The position numbers and the translations under genes were made by a program. The notes under the pieces were generated by a model. It made no database searches and had not been told where the DNA came from. It worked only from the letters and a program-made list of their open reading frames with translations. 64,000 nucleotides of DNA from Enterobacter soli ATCC BAA-2102 (GTDB lineage Bacteria; Pseudomonadota; Gammaproteobacteria; Enterobacterales; Enterobacteriaceae). The DNA lies in NCBI RefSeq assembly GCF_001654845.1, contig NZ_LXES01000025.1, positions 62,001-126,000 on the forward strand. The letters run 5' to 3'. Below are positions 20,066 to 28,304 of this stretch, in pieces. Within the stretch, counting starts at the first letter, position 1. Each line of letters opens with the position of its first letter.

Positions 20066-21034
20066 ATGCCGAACATTACCTGGTGCGACCTGCCAACGGA
20101 TGTCTCTTTATGGCCAGGATTGCCGCTCTCTTTAAGTGGTGATGAGGTGATGCCTCTGGATTACCACGCCGGTCGTAGCGGCTGGCTGCTGTACGGACGC
20201 GGCCTGGACAAGCAACGCCTGACGCAATATCAAACCAAACTGGGCGCTGCGATGGTGATTGTCGCGGCCTGGTGCGTGGAAGATTACCAGGTTATTCGCC
20301 TGGCCGGCTCCCTGACGCAGCGCGCCACACGCCTGGCACACGATGCCGGGCTGGACGTAGCCCCGCTGGGCAAAATCCCGCATCTGAAAACGCCGGGTTT
20401 ACTGGTCATGGACATGGACTCTACCGCCATCCAGATTGAGTGCATCGACGAAATCGCCAAACTGGCCGGCAGCGGCGAGCTGGTGGCAGAAGTGACGGAG
20501 CGTGCGATGCGCGGCGAACTGGACTTCACCGCAAGCCTCAGACAGCGCGTGGCGACCCTGAAAGGGGCTGATGCCAACATTCTGCGTCAGGTGCGTGATG
20601 AGCTGCCGCTAATGCCAGGGCTGACGCAGTTGGTGCTGAAGCTGGAAACGCTGGGCTGGAAAGTGGCCATTGCGTCTGGCGGTTTTACCTTCTTTGCCGA
20701 TTACCTGCGTGACAAGCTGCGCCTGACCACCGTGGTGGCGAACGAGCTGGAGATCATGGACGGTAAACTTACCGGTCAGGTGATCGGCGATATCGTGGAC
20801 GCCCAGTACAAAGCCAATACGCTGAACCGTCTGGCAGAGAAATATGAAATTCCGGTCGTGCAGACCGTGGCGATTGGTGATGGCGCCAATGATCTGCCGA
20901 TGATCAAAGCAGCGGGTCTGGGCATTGCTTACCATGCCAAGCCAAAAGTGAATGAAAAGACGGAAGTCACTATCCGTCATGCTGACCTGATGGGGGTGTT
21001 CTGCATTCTCTCTGGCAGCATCAATCAGAAATAG
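20066..21034 (+). CDS. serB: Phosphoserine phosphatase SerB
   Basis: 322-residue HAD phosphatase, last step of serine synthesis from 3-phosphoglycerate. DMDST (Asp116 nucleophile, Asp118 acid/base), SGGF and GDGAND motifs are all present. The N-terminal third is the ACT-like regulatory domain. ATG 20066 with AGGAG five bases upstream is the start; the reading frame stays open far upstream, across the ytjB start, but those extra residues are not family sequence. radA follows after a REP element. Confidence 0.97.
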   Translation: MPNITWCDLPTDVSLWPGLPLSLSGDEVMPLDYHAGRSGWLLYGRGLDKQRLTQYQTKLGAAMVIVAAWCVEDYQVIRLAGSLTQRATRLAHDAGLDVAPLGKIPHLKTPGLLVMDMDSTAIQIECIDEIAKLAGSGELVAEVTERAMRGELDFTASLRQRVATLKGADANILRQVRDELPLMPGLTQLVLKLETLGWKVAIASGGFTFFADYLRDKLRLTTVVANELEIMDGKLTGQVIGDIVDAQYKANTLNRLAEKYEIPVVQTVAIGDGANDLPMIKAAGLGIAYHAKPKVNEKTEVTIRHADLMGVFCILSGSINQK

Positions 21035-21043
21035 TTTTGCGTT

Positions 21044-21075
21044 TGTAGGCCGGGTAAGCGTGAGCGCCACCCGGC
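21044..21075. repeat. REP element between serB and radA
   Basis: GTAGGCCGGGTAAGCG...GCGCCACCCGGC matches the enterobacterial REP consensus in reverse orientation. It occupies the intercistronic gap and could protect the serB mRNA end. Confidence 0.85.
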
Positions 21076-21107
21076 TCACAGGCGGCACTGAAATAACGAG
21101 GTAAACC

Positions 21108-22493
21108 GTGGCGAAAGCTCCAAAACGCGCATTTGTCTGTAATGAATGTGGTGCGGATTATCCGCGCTGGCAGGGGCAATGCAGCGCCTGTCATGCCTGG
21201 AACACCATTACTGAAGTGCGTGGTGTGGCGGCTTCGCCGAGCGTTGCCCGCAATGAACGCCTGAGCGGCTATGCGGGGAATGCCGGTGTGGCGAAAGTCC
21301 AGAAGCTTTCCGACATCAGCCTGGAAGAGCTGCCGCGTTTCTCCACCGGATTCAAAGAGTTCGACCGCGTGCTGGGCGGTGGTGTGGTGCCGGGGAGCGC
21401 CATTCTCATCGGCGGCAACCCGGGAGCGGGTAAATCGACGCTGCTGCTGCAAACTCTGTGCAAACTCGCCGAGCAGATGAAAACCCTGTACGTCACGGGG
21501 GAAGAGTCATTGCAGCAGGTGGCGATGCGTGCGCACCGTCTTGGTCTGCCGACCGGCAACCTGAACATGCTCTCGGAAACCAGCATCGAACAAATCTGCA
21601 TGATTGCCGAAGAAGAGCAGCCGAAGCTGATGGTGATCGACTCCATCCAGGTGATGCACATGGCGGATATCCAGTCTTCGCCGGGCAGCGTGGCTCAGGT
21701 GCGTGAAACCGCAGCCTATCTGACGCGCTTTGCCAAAACGCGCGGCGTGGCGATTGTGATGGTCGGCCACGTGACCAAAGATGGCTCGCTGGCCGGGCCG
21801 AAAGTGCTCGAACACTGTATCGACTGCTCCGTGATGCTCGATGGCGATGCGGATTCCCGTTTCCGTACGCTGCGTAGCCATAAAAACCGTTTCGGCGCGG
21901 TAAACGAGCTGGGCGTCTTTGCCATGACCGAGCAGGGGCTGCGCGAAGTCAGCAACCCCTCCGCCATTTTCCTGAGCCGCGGGGATGAAATCACCTCCGG
22001 CAGCTCGGTGATGGTGTTGTGGGAAGGAACGCGACCGCTGCTCGTCGAAATTCAGGCGCTGGTCGATGTCTCGATGATGGGCAATCCAAGGCGCGTGGCA
22101 GTTGGTCTGGAGCAGAACCGCCTGGCGATCCTGCTGGCAGTATTGCACCGTCACGGCGGCCTGCAAATGGCGGATCAGGACGTCTTTGTTAACGTGGTGG
22201 GCGGCGTCAAGGTGACGGAAACCAGTGCCGACCTGGCGCTGCTGCTGGCGATGGTCTCCAGCCTGCGTGACAGGCCACTGCCGCAGGATCTGGTGGTATT
22301 TGGCGAAGTGGGGCTGGCCGGTGAAATCCGCCCGGTACCGAGCGGCCAGGAGCGTATCTCCGAGGCGGCGAAACACGGCTTCCGCCGGGCGATTGTTCCG
22401 GCGGCCAACGTGCCGAAAAAGATCCCGGAAGGGATGCAGGTCTTTGGCGTGAAAAAACTCGCGGATGCGTTAAACGTCTTTGACGACTTATAA
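21108..22493 (+). CDS. radA: DNA repair helicase RadA (Sms)
   Basis: 461 residues. N-terminal C4 zinc finger (Cys11, Cys14, Cys25, Cys28), RecA-like ATPase with Walker A GNPGAGKST (103-111), RadA-specific KNRFG (259-263) and a C-terminal Lon-protease-like domain lacking the protease dyad. It drives branch migration of recombination intermediates with RecA. GTG start with AACGAGG upstream, as in E. coli. nadR follows after 35 bases, so serB-radA-nadR are probably co-transcribed. Confidence 0.97.
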   Translation: MAKAPKRAFVCNECGADYPRWQGQCSACHAWNTITEVRGVAASPSVARNERLSGYAGNAGVAKVQKLSDISLEELPRFSTGFKEFDRVLGGGVVPGSAILIGGNPGAGKSTLLLQTLCKLAEQMKTLYVTGEESLQQVAMRAHRLGLPTGNLNMLSETSIEQICMIAEEEQPKLMVIDSIQVMHMADIQSSPGSVAQVRETAAYLTRFAKTRGVAIVMVGHVTKDGSLAGPKVLEHCIDCSVMLDGDADSRFRTLRSHKNRFGAVNELGVFAMTEQGLREVSNPSAIFLSRGDEITSGSSVMVLWEGTRPLLVEIQALVDVSMMGNPRRVAVGLEQNRLAILLAVLHRHGGLQMADQDVFVNVVGGVKVTETSADLALLLAMVSSLRDRPLPQDLVVFGEVGLAGEIRPVPSGQERISEAAKHGFRRAIVPAANVPKKIPEGMQVFGVKKLADALNVFDDL

Positions 22494-22528
22494 TTACGTA
22501 TTCGATTTTGCAGGAGGCACCGTAATTT

Positions 22529-23761
22529 ATGTCAGCATTTGACTATCTCAAGACCGCAATTCGCCAGAAAGGCTGCACCTTGCAGCAGGTGGCGGATGCC
22601 AGCGGTATGACCAAAGGCTATCTGAGCCAACTCCTGAATGCCAAAATCAAAAGCCCTAGCGCACAAAAGCTGGAAGCATTGCATCGCTTCCTGGGGCTTG
22701 AATTCCCGCGTATGCAAAAGAACATCGGCGTGGTTTTCGGCAAATTTTACCCGCTGCATACCGGGCATATCTATCTGATCCAGCGAGCCTGTAGCCAGGT
22801 TGATGAGCTGCATATCATCATGGGTTACGACGAAAAACGTGACCGCGAATTGTTCGAAGACAGCGCCATGTCGCAACAGCCGACGGTGCCGGATCGCCTG
22901 CGCTGGCTGCTCCAGACCTTTAAGTATCAGAAAAATATTCGTATTCATGCGTTCAATGAAGAGGGTATGGAGCCGTATCCGCACGGCTGGGACGTGTGGA
23001 GCAATGGCGTGAAAGCCTTTATGGAAGAGAAGGGGATTGCGCCTAACTGGATCTACACCTCTGAAGAGCTTGATGCCCCACAGTTCCGCGAGCATCTGGG
23101 TACCGAAACGGTGCTCATCGATCCAAAACGCACCTTTATGAGCATCAGCGGGGCGCAGATCCGTGAAAACCCGTTCCGCTACTGGGATTACATTCCGACC
23201 GAAGTGAAACCGTTCTTTGTGCGTACAGTAGCCATTCTGGGTGGTGAGTCGAGCGGTAAGTCGACGCTGGTCAACAAGCTGGCGAACATCTTTAACACCA
23301 CCAGTGCCTGGGAGTACGGGCGTGATTATGTCTTCTCACATCTGGGCGGCGATGAGATGGCACTCCAGTATTCCGACTACGATAAGATTGCCCTTGGACA
23401 CGCGCAGTACATTGATTTTGCTGTGAAATACGCCAATAAGGTGGCGTTTATCGATACCGATTTCGTCACCACGCAGGCGTTCTGTAAAAAGTACGAAGGG
23501 CGCGAGCACCCGTTCGTCCAGGCGCTGATTGATGAATATCGCTTCGACCTGGTGATCCTGCTGGAAAACAACACGCCGTGGGTGGCCGATGGGATGCGCA
23601 GCCTTGGCAGCTCGGTAGACCGAAAAGAGTTCCAGACCATGCTGGTGGAGATGCTGCGCGAGAATAACGTGGAGTTTGTCCATGTCGAAGAGTCAGACTA
23701 TGACAACCGCTTCCTGCGCTGCGTGGAGCTGGTGAAGGAAATGATGGGCGAGCAGGGGTAA
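22529..23761 (+). CDS. nadR: NAD regulator / NMN adenylyltransferase / ribosylnicotinamide kinase NadR
   Basis: 410-residue three-domain protein, same length as E. coli. Helix-turn-helix repressor domain (about 1-58, with CTLQQVADASGMTKGYLS), NMN adenylyltransferase domain with GKFYPLHTGH (71-80), and ribosylnicotinamide kinase domain with Walker A GGESSGKST (238-246). It represses NAD synthesis genes when NAD is high and salvages ribosylnicotinamide. AGGAGG-type ribosome-binding site about 12 bases before the start. Confidence 0.97.
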   Translation: MSAFDYLKTAIRQKGCTLQQVADASGMTKGYLSQLLNAKIKSPSAQKLEALHRFLGLEFPRMQKNIGVVFGKFYPLHTGHIYLIQRACSQVDELHIIMGYDEKRDRELFEDSAMSQQPTVPDRLRWLLQTFKYQKNIRIHAFNEEGMEPYPHGWDVWSNGVKAFMEEKGIAPNWIYTSEELDAPQFREHLGTETVLIDPKRTFMSISGAQIRENPFRYWDYIPTEVKPFFVRTVAILGGESSGKSTLVNKLANIFNTTSAWEYGRDYVFSHLGGDEMALQYSDYDKIALGHAQYIDFAVKYANKVAFIDTDFVTTQAFCKKYEGREHPFVQALIDEYRFDLVILLENNTPWVADGMRSLGSSVDRKEFQTMLVEMLRENNVEFVHVEESDYDNRFLRCVELVKEMMGEQG

Positions 23762-23763
23762 CT

Positions 23764-23864
23764 TCCCCCTCACCCTAACCCTCTCCCCATCGGGGAGAGG
23801 GGATTGCACAGAGCCGTCTTTTCCCCCTCGCCCCTACGGGGAGAGGGCCGGGGTGAGGGGGAAA
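23764..23864. repeat. Double CCCTCTCC palindromic repeat, copies D1 and D2
   Basis: First unit CCCTCACCCTAA + CCCTCTCCCC-AT-CGGGGAGAGGGG (23769-23802). Second unit CCCTCGCCCC-TA-CGGGGAGAGGG + CCGGGGTGAGGGGG (23824-23862). The two are separated by about 20 bases, forming a pair like a BIME. They lie between convergent nadR and the MDR reductase gene. Confidence 0.85.
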
Positions 23865-23872
23865 CAAGCAAC

Positions 23873-24874
23873 TCAAAAAGCCACCACCACTTTCCCGCGC
23901 ATATGCCCGTCCAGCACTTTACGGTGTGCCTCACTGATGCTTTCCACGCTCAATCCGTGCAGCGTTTCGCTGAGTGAGCTTTCCACCACGCCGTTATCTA
24001 CCAGCTTCGCCACCTCGTTTAAGATCTCTCCCTGGCGTGCCATATCGGCGGTCTGGTACATGCTGCGGGTATACATAAACTCCCAGTGCAGCGCGGCGGA
24101 TTTGGATTTGAGTTTGCTCTGATCCAGCGGGTGTTCGTTCTCGACGATGGTGCAGATATGCCCCTGAGGCGCGATCAGGTCGCTCACCGCATCCCAGTGG
24201 CCGTCGGTATCATTGAGGATGAAAATATAATCCACAAAGTTGATGCCCTGTTTGGCCAGTTCCCCCTTCAGATCGCGGTAGTTCACTACCATGTCTGCAC
24301 CGCGATCGAGGCACCATTGAGCCGAATCTTCCCGCGAGGCGGTGGCGATCACTTTTACCTTGCTGTTGTGCTTCGCAAAGGGGATCGCAAGCGATCCCAC
24401 GCCGCCCGCACCACCGATGATCAACAGCGTTTTATCCTGCCCGCCATCCTGAATGTTCAGCCGCTCAAACAGCCCTTCCCACGCCGTCAGGGCGGTGAGT
24501 GGCAATGCAGCCGCAGAGGCCCAGCTCAGGCTAGCGGGCTTGTGCCCGACAATCCGCGCATCAATCAGCTGATGCGTGGTGTTGCTGCCCGGGCGGGTGA
24601 TATCACCTGCGTACCATACTTCATCGCCCGGTTTGAATCCGGTCACACTTGTGCCCACTGATTTAACGATGCCGCTGGCATCCCAGCCAAGAATGCGTGG
24701 TTCTTTCAGGCCATTTCTGGCAATGCCCGCGTGCACTTTGGTATCGACCGGATTAATGGACACGGCTTTCACTTCGACCAGCAGGTCGTGTTCGCCGGGC
24801 TGTGGCATTGGCTGGGAAATTTCAATAAAAACGGCAGGGTTTTCTGGGTTAACGGCAATGGCTTTAACTGACAT
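23873..24874 (-). CDS. Zinc-free MDR alcohol dehydrogenase / quinone reductase
   Basis: 333-residue medium-chain reductase. N-terminal GroES-like fold, then a Rossmann domain with the NADPH loop GGAGGVG at 154-160. The cysteine cluster that binds structural zinc in true alcohol dehydrogenases is absent, so it is nearer to zinc-independent quinone or enoyl reductases. Substrate unknown. The gene is divergent from a LysR regulator with 108 bases between the starts, the usual layout for a regulator and its target. This pair is not in the E. coli nadR-ettA gap and is accessory. Confidence 0.85.
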   Translation of the reverse strand: MSVKAIAVNPENPAVFIEISQPMPQPGEHDLLVEVKAVSINPVDTKVHAGIARNGLKEPRILGWDASGIVKSVGTSVTGFKPGDEVWYAGDITRPGSNTTHQLIDARIVGHKPASLSWASAAALPLTALTAWEGLFERLNIQDGGQDKTLLIIGGAGGVGSLAIPFAKHNSKVKVIATASREDSAQWCLDRGADMVVNYRDLKGELAKQGINFVDYIFILNDTDGHWDAVSDLIAPQGHICTIVENEHPLDQSKLKSKSAALHWEFMYTRSMYQTADMARQGEILNEVAKLVDNGVVESSLSETLHGLSVESISEAHRKVLDGHMRGKVVVAF

Positions 24875-24982
24875 GGTGAGCTCCTTAATGGAATGCGTTT
24901 TGTTGAGGCTAGTCTATTAAGTGGCCAGTTGCGTGATAAGATGGACAATCAAGAACGAAGTGTTCGTACAGGATGAACAATC

Positions 24983-25882
24983 ATGTTTAAGCAGCTTCAG
25001 GATATGGCGCTGTTTGCGCTGGTGGCAGAAATGGGCAGTTTTACTGCGGCAGCGCAAAAGGCCGAGCTGCCAAAATCCAGCGTGAGCCAGCGTATCAGCC
25101 AGCTTGAACAGCAGGTGGGGATCAGGCTGTTGAACCGCACTACGCGCAAGCTCAACCTGACCTTTGCGGGCGAGCATTATCTGGTGCATTGCCGCGAGAT
25201 GCTGGCGGCGAGTGAAAGGGCCGAGTACGCCATTCAACGGCTGCGGGAAAACCCCAGCGGACGGCTGCGGATCACAAGCCCGGCAGGGATTGGCGCGACG
25301 CTGCTGGCGCATATGAATGCTGAGTTCCAGTTGCGCTACCCGGATGTCTCACTGGATGTTTCTATCTCTGACGATGTGCTCGACCTGGTGGAGTCCGGGT
25401 TCGACGTGGCGCTGCGTACCGGCAAGCCGCAGGATTCTTCGCTGATTGGCCGCATGATTGGGCACTGCCCGCGCTATATGCTGGCCTCGCCGGACTATCT
25501 GGCGCAGAGGGAGCCACTTAGCCATCCCCGTCAGATGGTGGAACATCGCTGTATTACCCATAAGTCGTGGTCAGAATGGCTGTTGCAAAGCGAGAGCGAG
25601 GATTACCGCTATCTGCCGGATAACGCCCATATGACGGATAACCTGGTATATGCCCGCGAATGTGCCATTGCTGGTGCTGGCATTACGCTGCTGCCTGCTT
25701 TTCTGCTGGACGATAAGGTGGAAAAGGGGGCGTTGGTTAAGGTGCTGCCAGAGTGGAATGTCGAGGGGAATGACCTGTGGCTGGCCTATCCGAGCCGCAA
25801 GCTGAATTCGCCTGCGCTGATGAGCTATATCGACTTTGCGATGCAGTTTGATGAGGTGAAGCGGTTTTACGTGGGGCGGTGA
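24983..25882 (+). CDS. LysR-family transcriptional regulator
   Basis: 299 residues. Winged helix-turn-helix at about 5-62 (FTAAAQKAELPKSSVSQRIS) and a periplasmic-binding-like effector domain from about 90. The sequence is of the AaeR/DmlR/PecT-like type common in enterobacteria; the effector is unknown. It probably controls the divergent MDR reductase gene. The dyad ACGAA-GTG-TTCGT at 24955-24967, between the two genes, is a possible operator. Confidence 0.9.
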   Translation: MFKQLQDMALFALVAEMGSFTAAAQKAELPKSSVSQRISQLEQQVGIRLLNRTTRKLNLTFAGEHYLVHCREMLAASERAEYAIQRLRENPSGRLRITSPAGIGATLLAHMNAEFQLRYPDVSLDVSISDDVLDLVESGFDVALRTGKPQDSSLIGRMIGHCPRYMLASPDYLAQREPLSHPRQMVEHRCITHKSWSEWLLQSESEDYRYLPDNAHMTDNLVYARECAIAGAGITLLPAFLLDDKVEKGALVKVLPEWNVEGNDLWLAYPSRKLNSPALMSYIDFAMQFDEVKRFYVGR

Positions 25883-25911
25883 AACTGTACGGCCTGATGC
25901 CCTTACCCTGG

Positions 25912-26368
25912 CCCTCTCCTGGTGGGTTGAGGGATCCCCACAAAAAATACGAGCACGGACGGCTCCCTCTCCATTTTGGGGAGAGGGGTGGGGTGAGGGG
26001 GAACATACGGCTGAGGTGGTTAATCCGTTCACTTTACGTTCCCTGCTACTCTGTCACCATATTAACGGTGAACGTGCCAGGGTAGCTCACCGCCGCTACC
26101 CTGGCGACCCGGGCTCCCGGCAAGAAAATCGCCGCTTCGCGGTACCTTCGGCTAATTCCTTACGGCTTTCGGGTCGGGCGCGATGAAGCGTCCATGCAAG
26201 TCGCGCCCTCTCGGCGCATCCCTGCGCCTCGTCCCGGCCTACAGGAAACGCCTCAGCGATTTTCAGCCGGACCATGGCGCAGCGGTAAGTCTTTTATTTC
26301 AATGGCGTAATGTTATCGCTGAATAAAGACAAACATTACTGGGGATCCCTCAGTCCACGGGGAGAGGG
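25912..26368. repeat. 457-bp element bounded by 29-bp inverted repeats
   Basis: The arms 25912-25940 and 26340-26368 are inverted copies matching at 25 of 29 positions; both run inward as CCCTCTCC...GTGG, then TGAGGGATCCCCA. The outer part of each arm belongs to the window's CCCTCTCC family, but the GAGGGATCCCCA extension is not found in the other copies. The 399 bases between contain a further family palindrome (25965-25995), several hairpins and no convincing reading frame. It lies between the LysR gene and the ettA terminator. It may be a non-autonomous mobile element or paired repeats around a structured sequence; no transposase is present. Confidence 0.6.
26066..26275. other. GC-rich multi-hairpin noncoding segment
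   Basis: No gene is seen here. Perfect stems include GCCAGGGTAGC / GCTACCCTGGC (26076-26086 and 26095-26105), GGGCGCGA / TCGCGCCC (26176-26183 and 26201-26208), and GGCGCA / TGCGCC (26213-26228). A smaller CCGC-TTCG-CGG loop and a distant AAAATCGC / GCGATTTT pairing are also present. The density of stems suggests folded RNA or a repeat remnant; neither can be decided from sequence alone. Confidence 0.45.
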
Positions 26369-26375
26369 TACAAAC

Positions 26376-26404
26376 ATAAAAAACGGCAACCGAGGTTGCC
26401 GTTT
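26376..26404 (-). terminator. Terminator of ettA
   Basis: Read on the minus strand: AACGGCAACC / GGTTGCCGTT with a two-base loop, followed by six T. It begins 6 bases after the ettA stop codon. Confidence 0.9.
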
Positions 26405-26409
26405 GTTGT

Positions 26410-28077
26410 TTATTTCGCAATACGCTTGTACTTAATACGCTTCGGCTCCAGCGCGTCGGCGCCCAGCGTGCGTTTCTTGTACTCTTCGTATTCGGTGAAG
26501 TTACCTTCGAAGAACTCCACTTTACCTTCATCCTGGTAGTCCAGAATGTGGGTCGCGATACGGTCAAGGAACCAACGGTCGTGCGAGATAACCATTGCAC
26601 AGCCCGGGAACTCCAGCAGGGCGTTTTCCAGCGCGCGCAGGGTTTCGATGTCCAGGTCGTTGGTTGGTTCATCGAGCAGCAGAACGTTGCCGCCAACCTG
26701 CAACAGTTTTGCCAGATGCAGACGACCACGCTCACCACCGGACAGCTCGCCTACGCGTTTACCCTGGTCGGTGCCTTTGAAGTTAAAGCGGCCAACATAG
26801 GCGCGGCTAGGCATCTCGGTGTTACCGATACGCATGATATCCAGACCGCCGGAGACTTCTTCCCACACGGTTTTGCTGTTATCCATCGCGTCACGGAACT
26901 GGTCAACGGAGGCCAGCTTCACGGTATCACCCAGGGTGATAGAACCGCTGTCAGGCTGTTCCTGGCCAGACATCATGCGGAACAGGGTAGATTTACCCGC
27001 ACCGTTCGGACCGATAATGCCCACGATGGCGCCTTTCGGTACGGAGAAGGTCAGGTCGTCGATCAGCAAGCGGTCGCCGTAAGACTTACGCAGGTTGCTG
27101 ACTTCAACCACTTTATCCCCCAGACGTGCTCCAGGTGGAATAAACAGTTCGTTGGTTTCGTTACGTTTCTGGTATTCGGTGTTGTTCAGCTCTTCGAAGC
27201 GTGCCAGACGGGCTTTGCCCTTAGACTGACGGCCTTTCGCGCCCTGACGAACCCACTCCAGCTCTTTCTCGATAGACTTGCGACGCGCCGCTTCAGCCGA
27301 AGCTTCCTGCGCCAGACGCTGATCTTTCTGCTCCAGCCAGGAGGAGTAGTTACCTTCCCACGGAATACCTTCACCACGGTCTAGCTCCAGGATCCAGCCT
27401 GCTACGTTGTCGAGGAAGTAACGGTCGTGGGTAATCGCCACAACGGTGCCTTCGAAGTCGTGCAGGAAGCGTTCCAGCCATGCCACGGATTCTGCATCCA
27501 GGTGGTTAGTGGGTTCGTCGAGCAGCAGCATGTCTGGTTTTTCCAGCAGCAGGCGGCACAGCGCCACGCGGCGGCGTTCACCACCGGACAGGTTCGCGAT
27601 TTTCGCATCCCAGTCTGGCAGACGCAGTGCATCCGCGGCACGTTCCAGCTGCACGTTCAGGTTGTGGCCGTCGTGTGCCTGGATAATCTCTTCAAACTTA
27701 CCTTGCTGTGCGGCCAGCTTATCGAAATCTGCATCCGGTTCAGCGTATTTAGCGTACACCTCGTCCAGACCTTTCAGAGCGTTAACCACTTCGGATACCG
27801 CTTCTTCAACGGATTCACGGACAGTGTGTTCCGTGTTCAACTGAGGTTCCTGCGGCAGGTAGCCGATTTTGATACCAGGCTGCGGACGGGCTTCACCTTC
27901 GATGTCTGTATCGATGCCGGCCATGATGCGCAGCAGGGTGGACTTACCGGCACCGTTGAGACCCAGAACACCGATTTTTGCGCCCGGGAAGAAGCTCAGC
28001 GAGATATTTTTAAGAATATGACGTTTCGGCGGGACAACTTTGCCGACACGATGCATGGTATAAACGAATTGAGCCAC
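26410..28077 (-). CDS. ettA: Energy-dependent translational throttle protein EttA
   Basis: 555-residue ABC-F ATPase with two nucleotide-binding domains and no membrane part. It binds the ribosomal E site and adjusts entry into elongation according to ADP/ATP. First Walker A GLNGAGKST at 39-47 and second GPNGAGKST near 355; ABC signatures LSGGERRR and LSGGERGR; the charged arm/linker region EWVRQGAKGRQSKGKARL between the domains is typical. Length equals E. coli EttA. Divergent from slt. Confidence 0.97.
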   Translation of the reverse strand: MAQFVYTMHRVGKVVPPKRHILKNISLSFFPGAKIGVLGLNGAGKSTLLRIMAGIDTDIEGEARPQPGIKIGYLPQEPQLNTEHTVRESVEEAVSEVVNALKGLDEVYAKYAEPDADFDKLAAQQGKFEEIIQAHDGHNLNVQLERAADALRLPDWDAKIANLSGGERRRVALCRLLLEKPDMLLLDEPTNHLDAESVAWLERFLHDFEGTVVAITHDRYFLDNVAGWILELDRGEGIPWEGNYSSWLEQKDQRLAQEASAEAARRKSIEKELEWVRQGAKGRQSKGKARLARFEELNNTEYQKRNETNELFIPPGARLGDKVVEVSNLRKSYGDRLLIDDLTFSVPKGAIVGIIGPNGAGKSTLFRMMSGQEQPDSGSITLGDTVKLASVDQFRDAMDNSKTVWEEVSGGLDIMRIGNTEMPSRAYVGRFNFKGTDQGKRVGELSGGERGRLHLAKLLQVGGNVLLLDEPTNDLDIETLRALENALLEFPGCAMVISHDRWFLDRIATHILDYQDEGKVEFFEGNFTEYEEYKKRTLGADALEPKRIKYKRIAK

Positions 28078-28304
28078 GTTGGACTTCGCCTCTTTTATCG
28101 TAATGAAAATAGGTTTCAGCTGCGAAGTGTAGCCTTTTTCCCGGCCTAATCACAGCCAGGAACGTCAGGAGTGTTAAAACGCGCAAGAAAGGTAAAAAAG
28201 TGTCCATGACGTGGCGCGTTGCCGGATGCCTGGTTAGCATAAGTTGATTAGACTTTGACGTGGCAAGACGCTGCAATTGATGAAAAAACAATGAGGAAGA
28301 GCTT

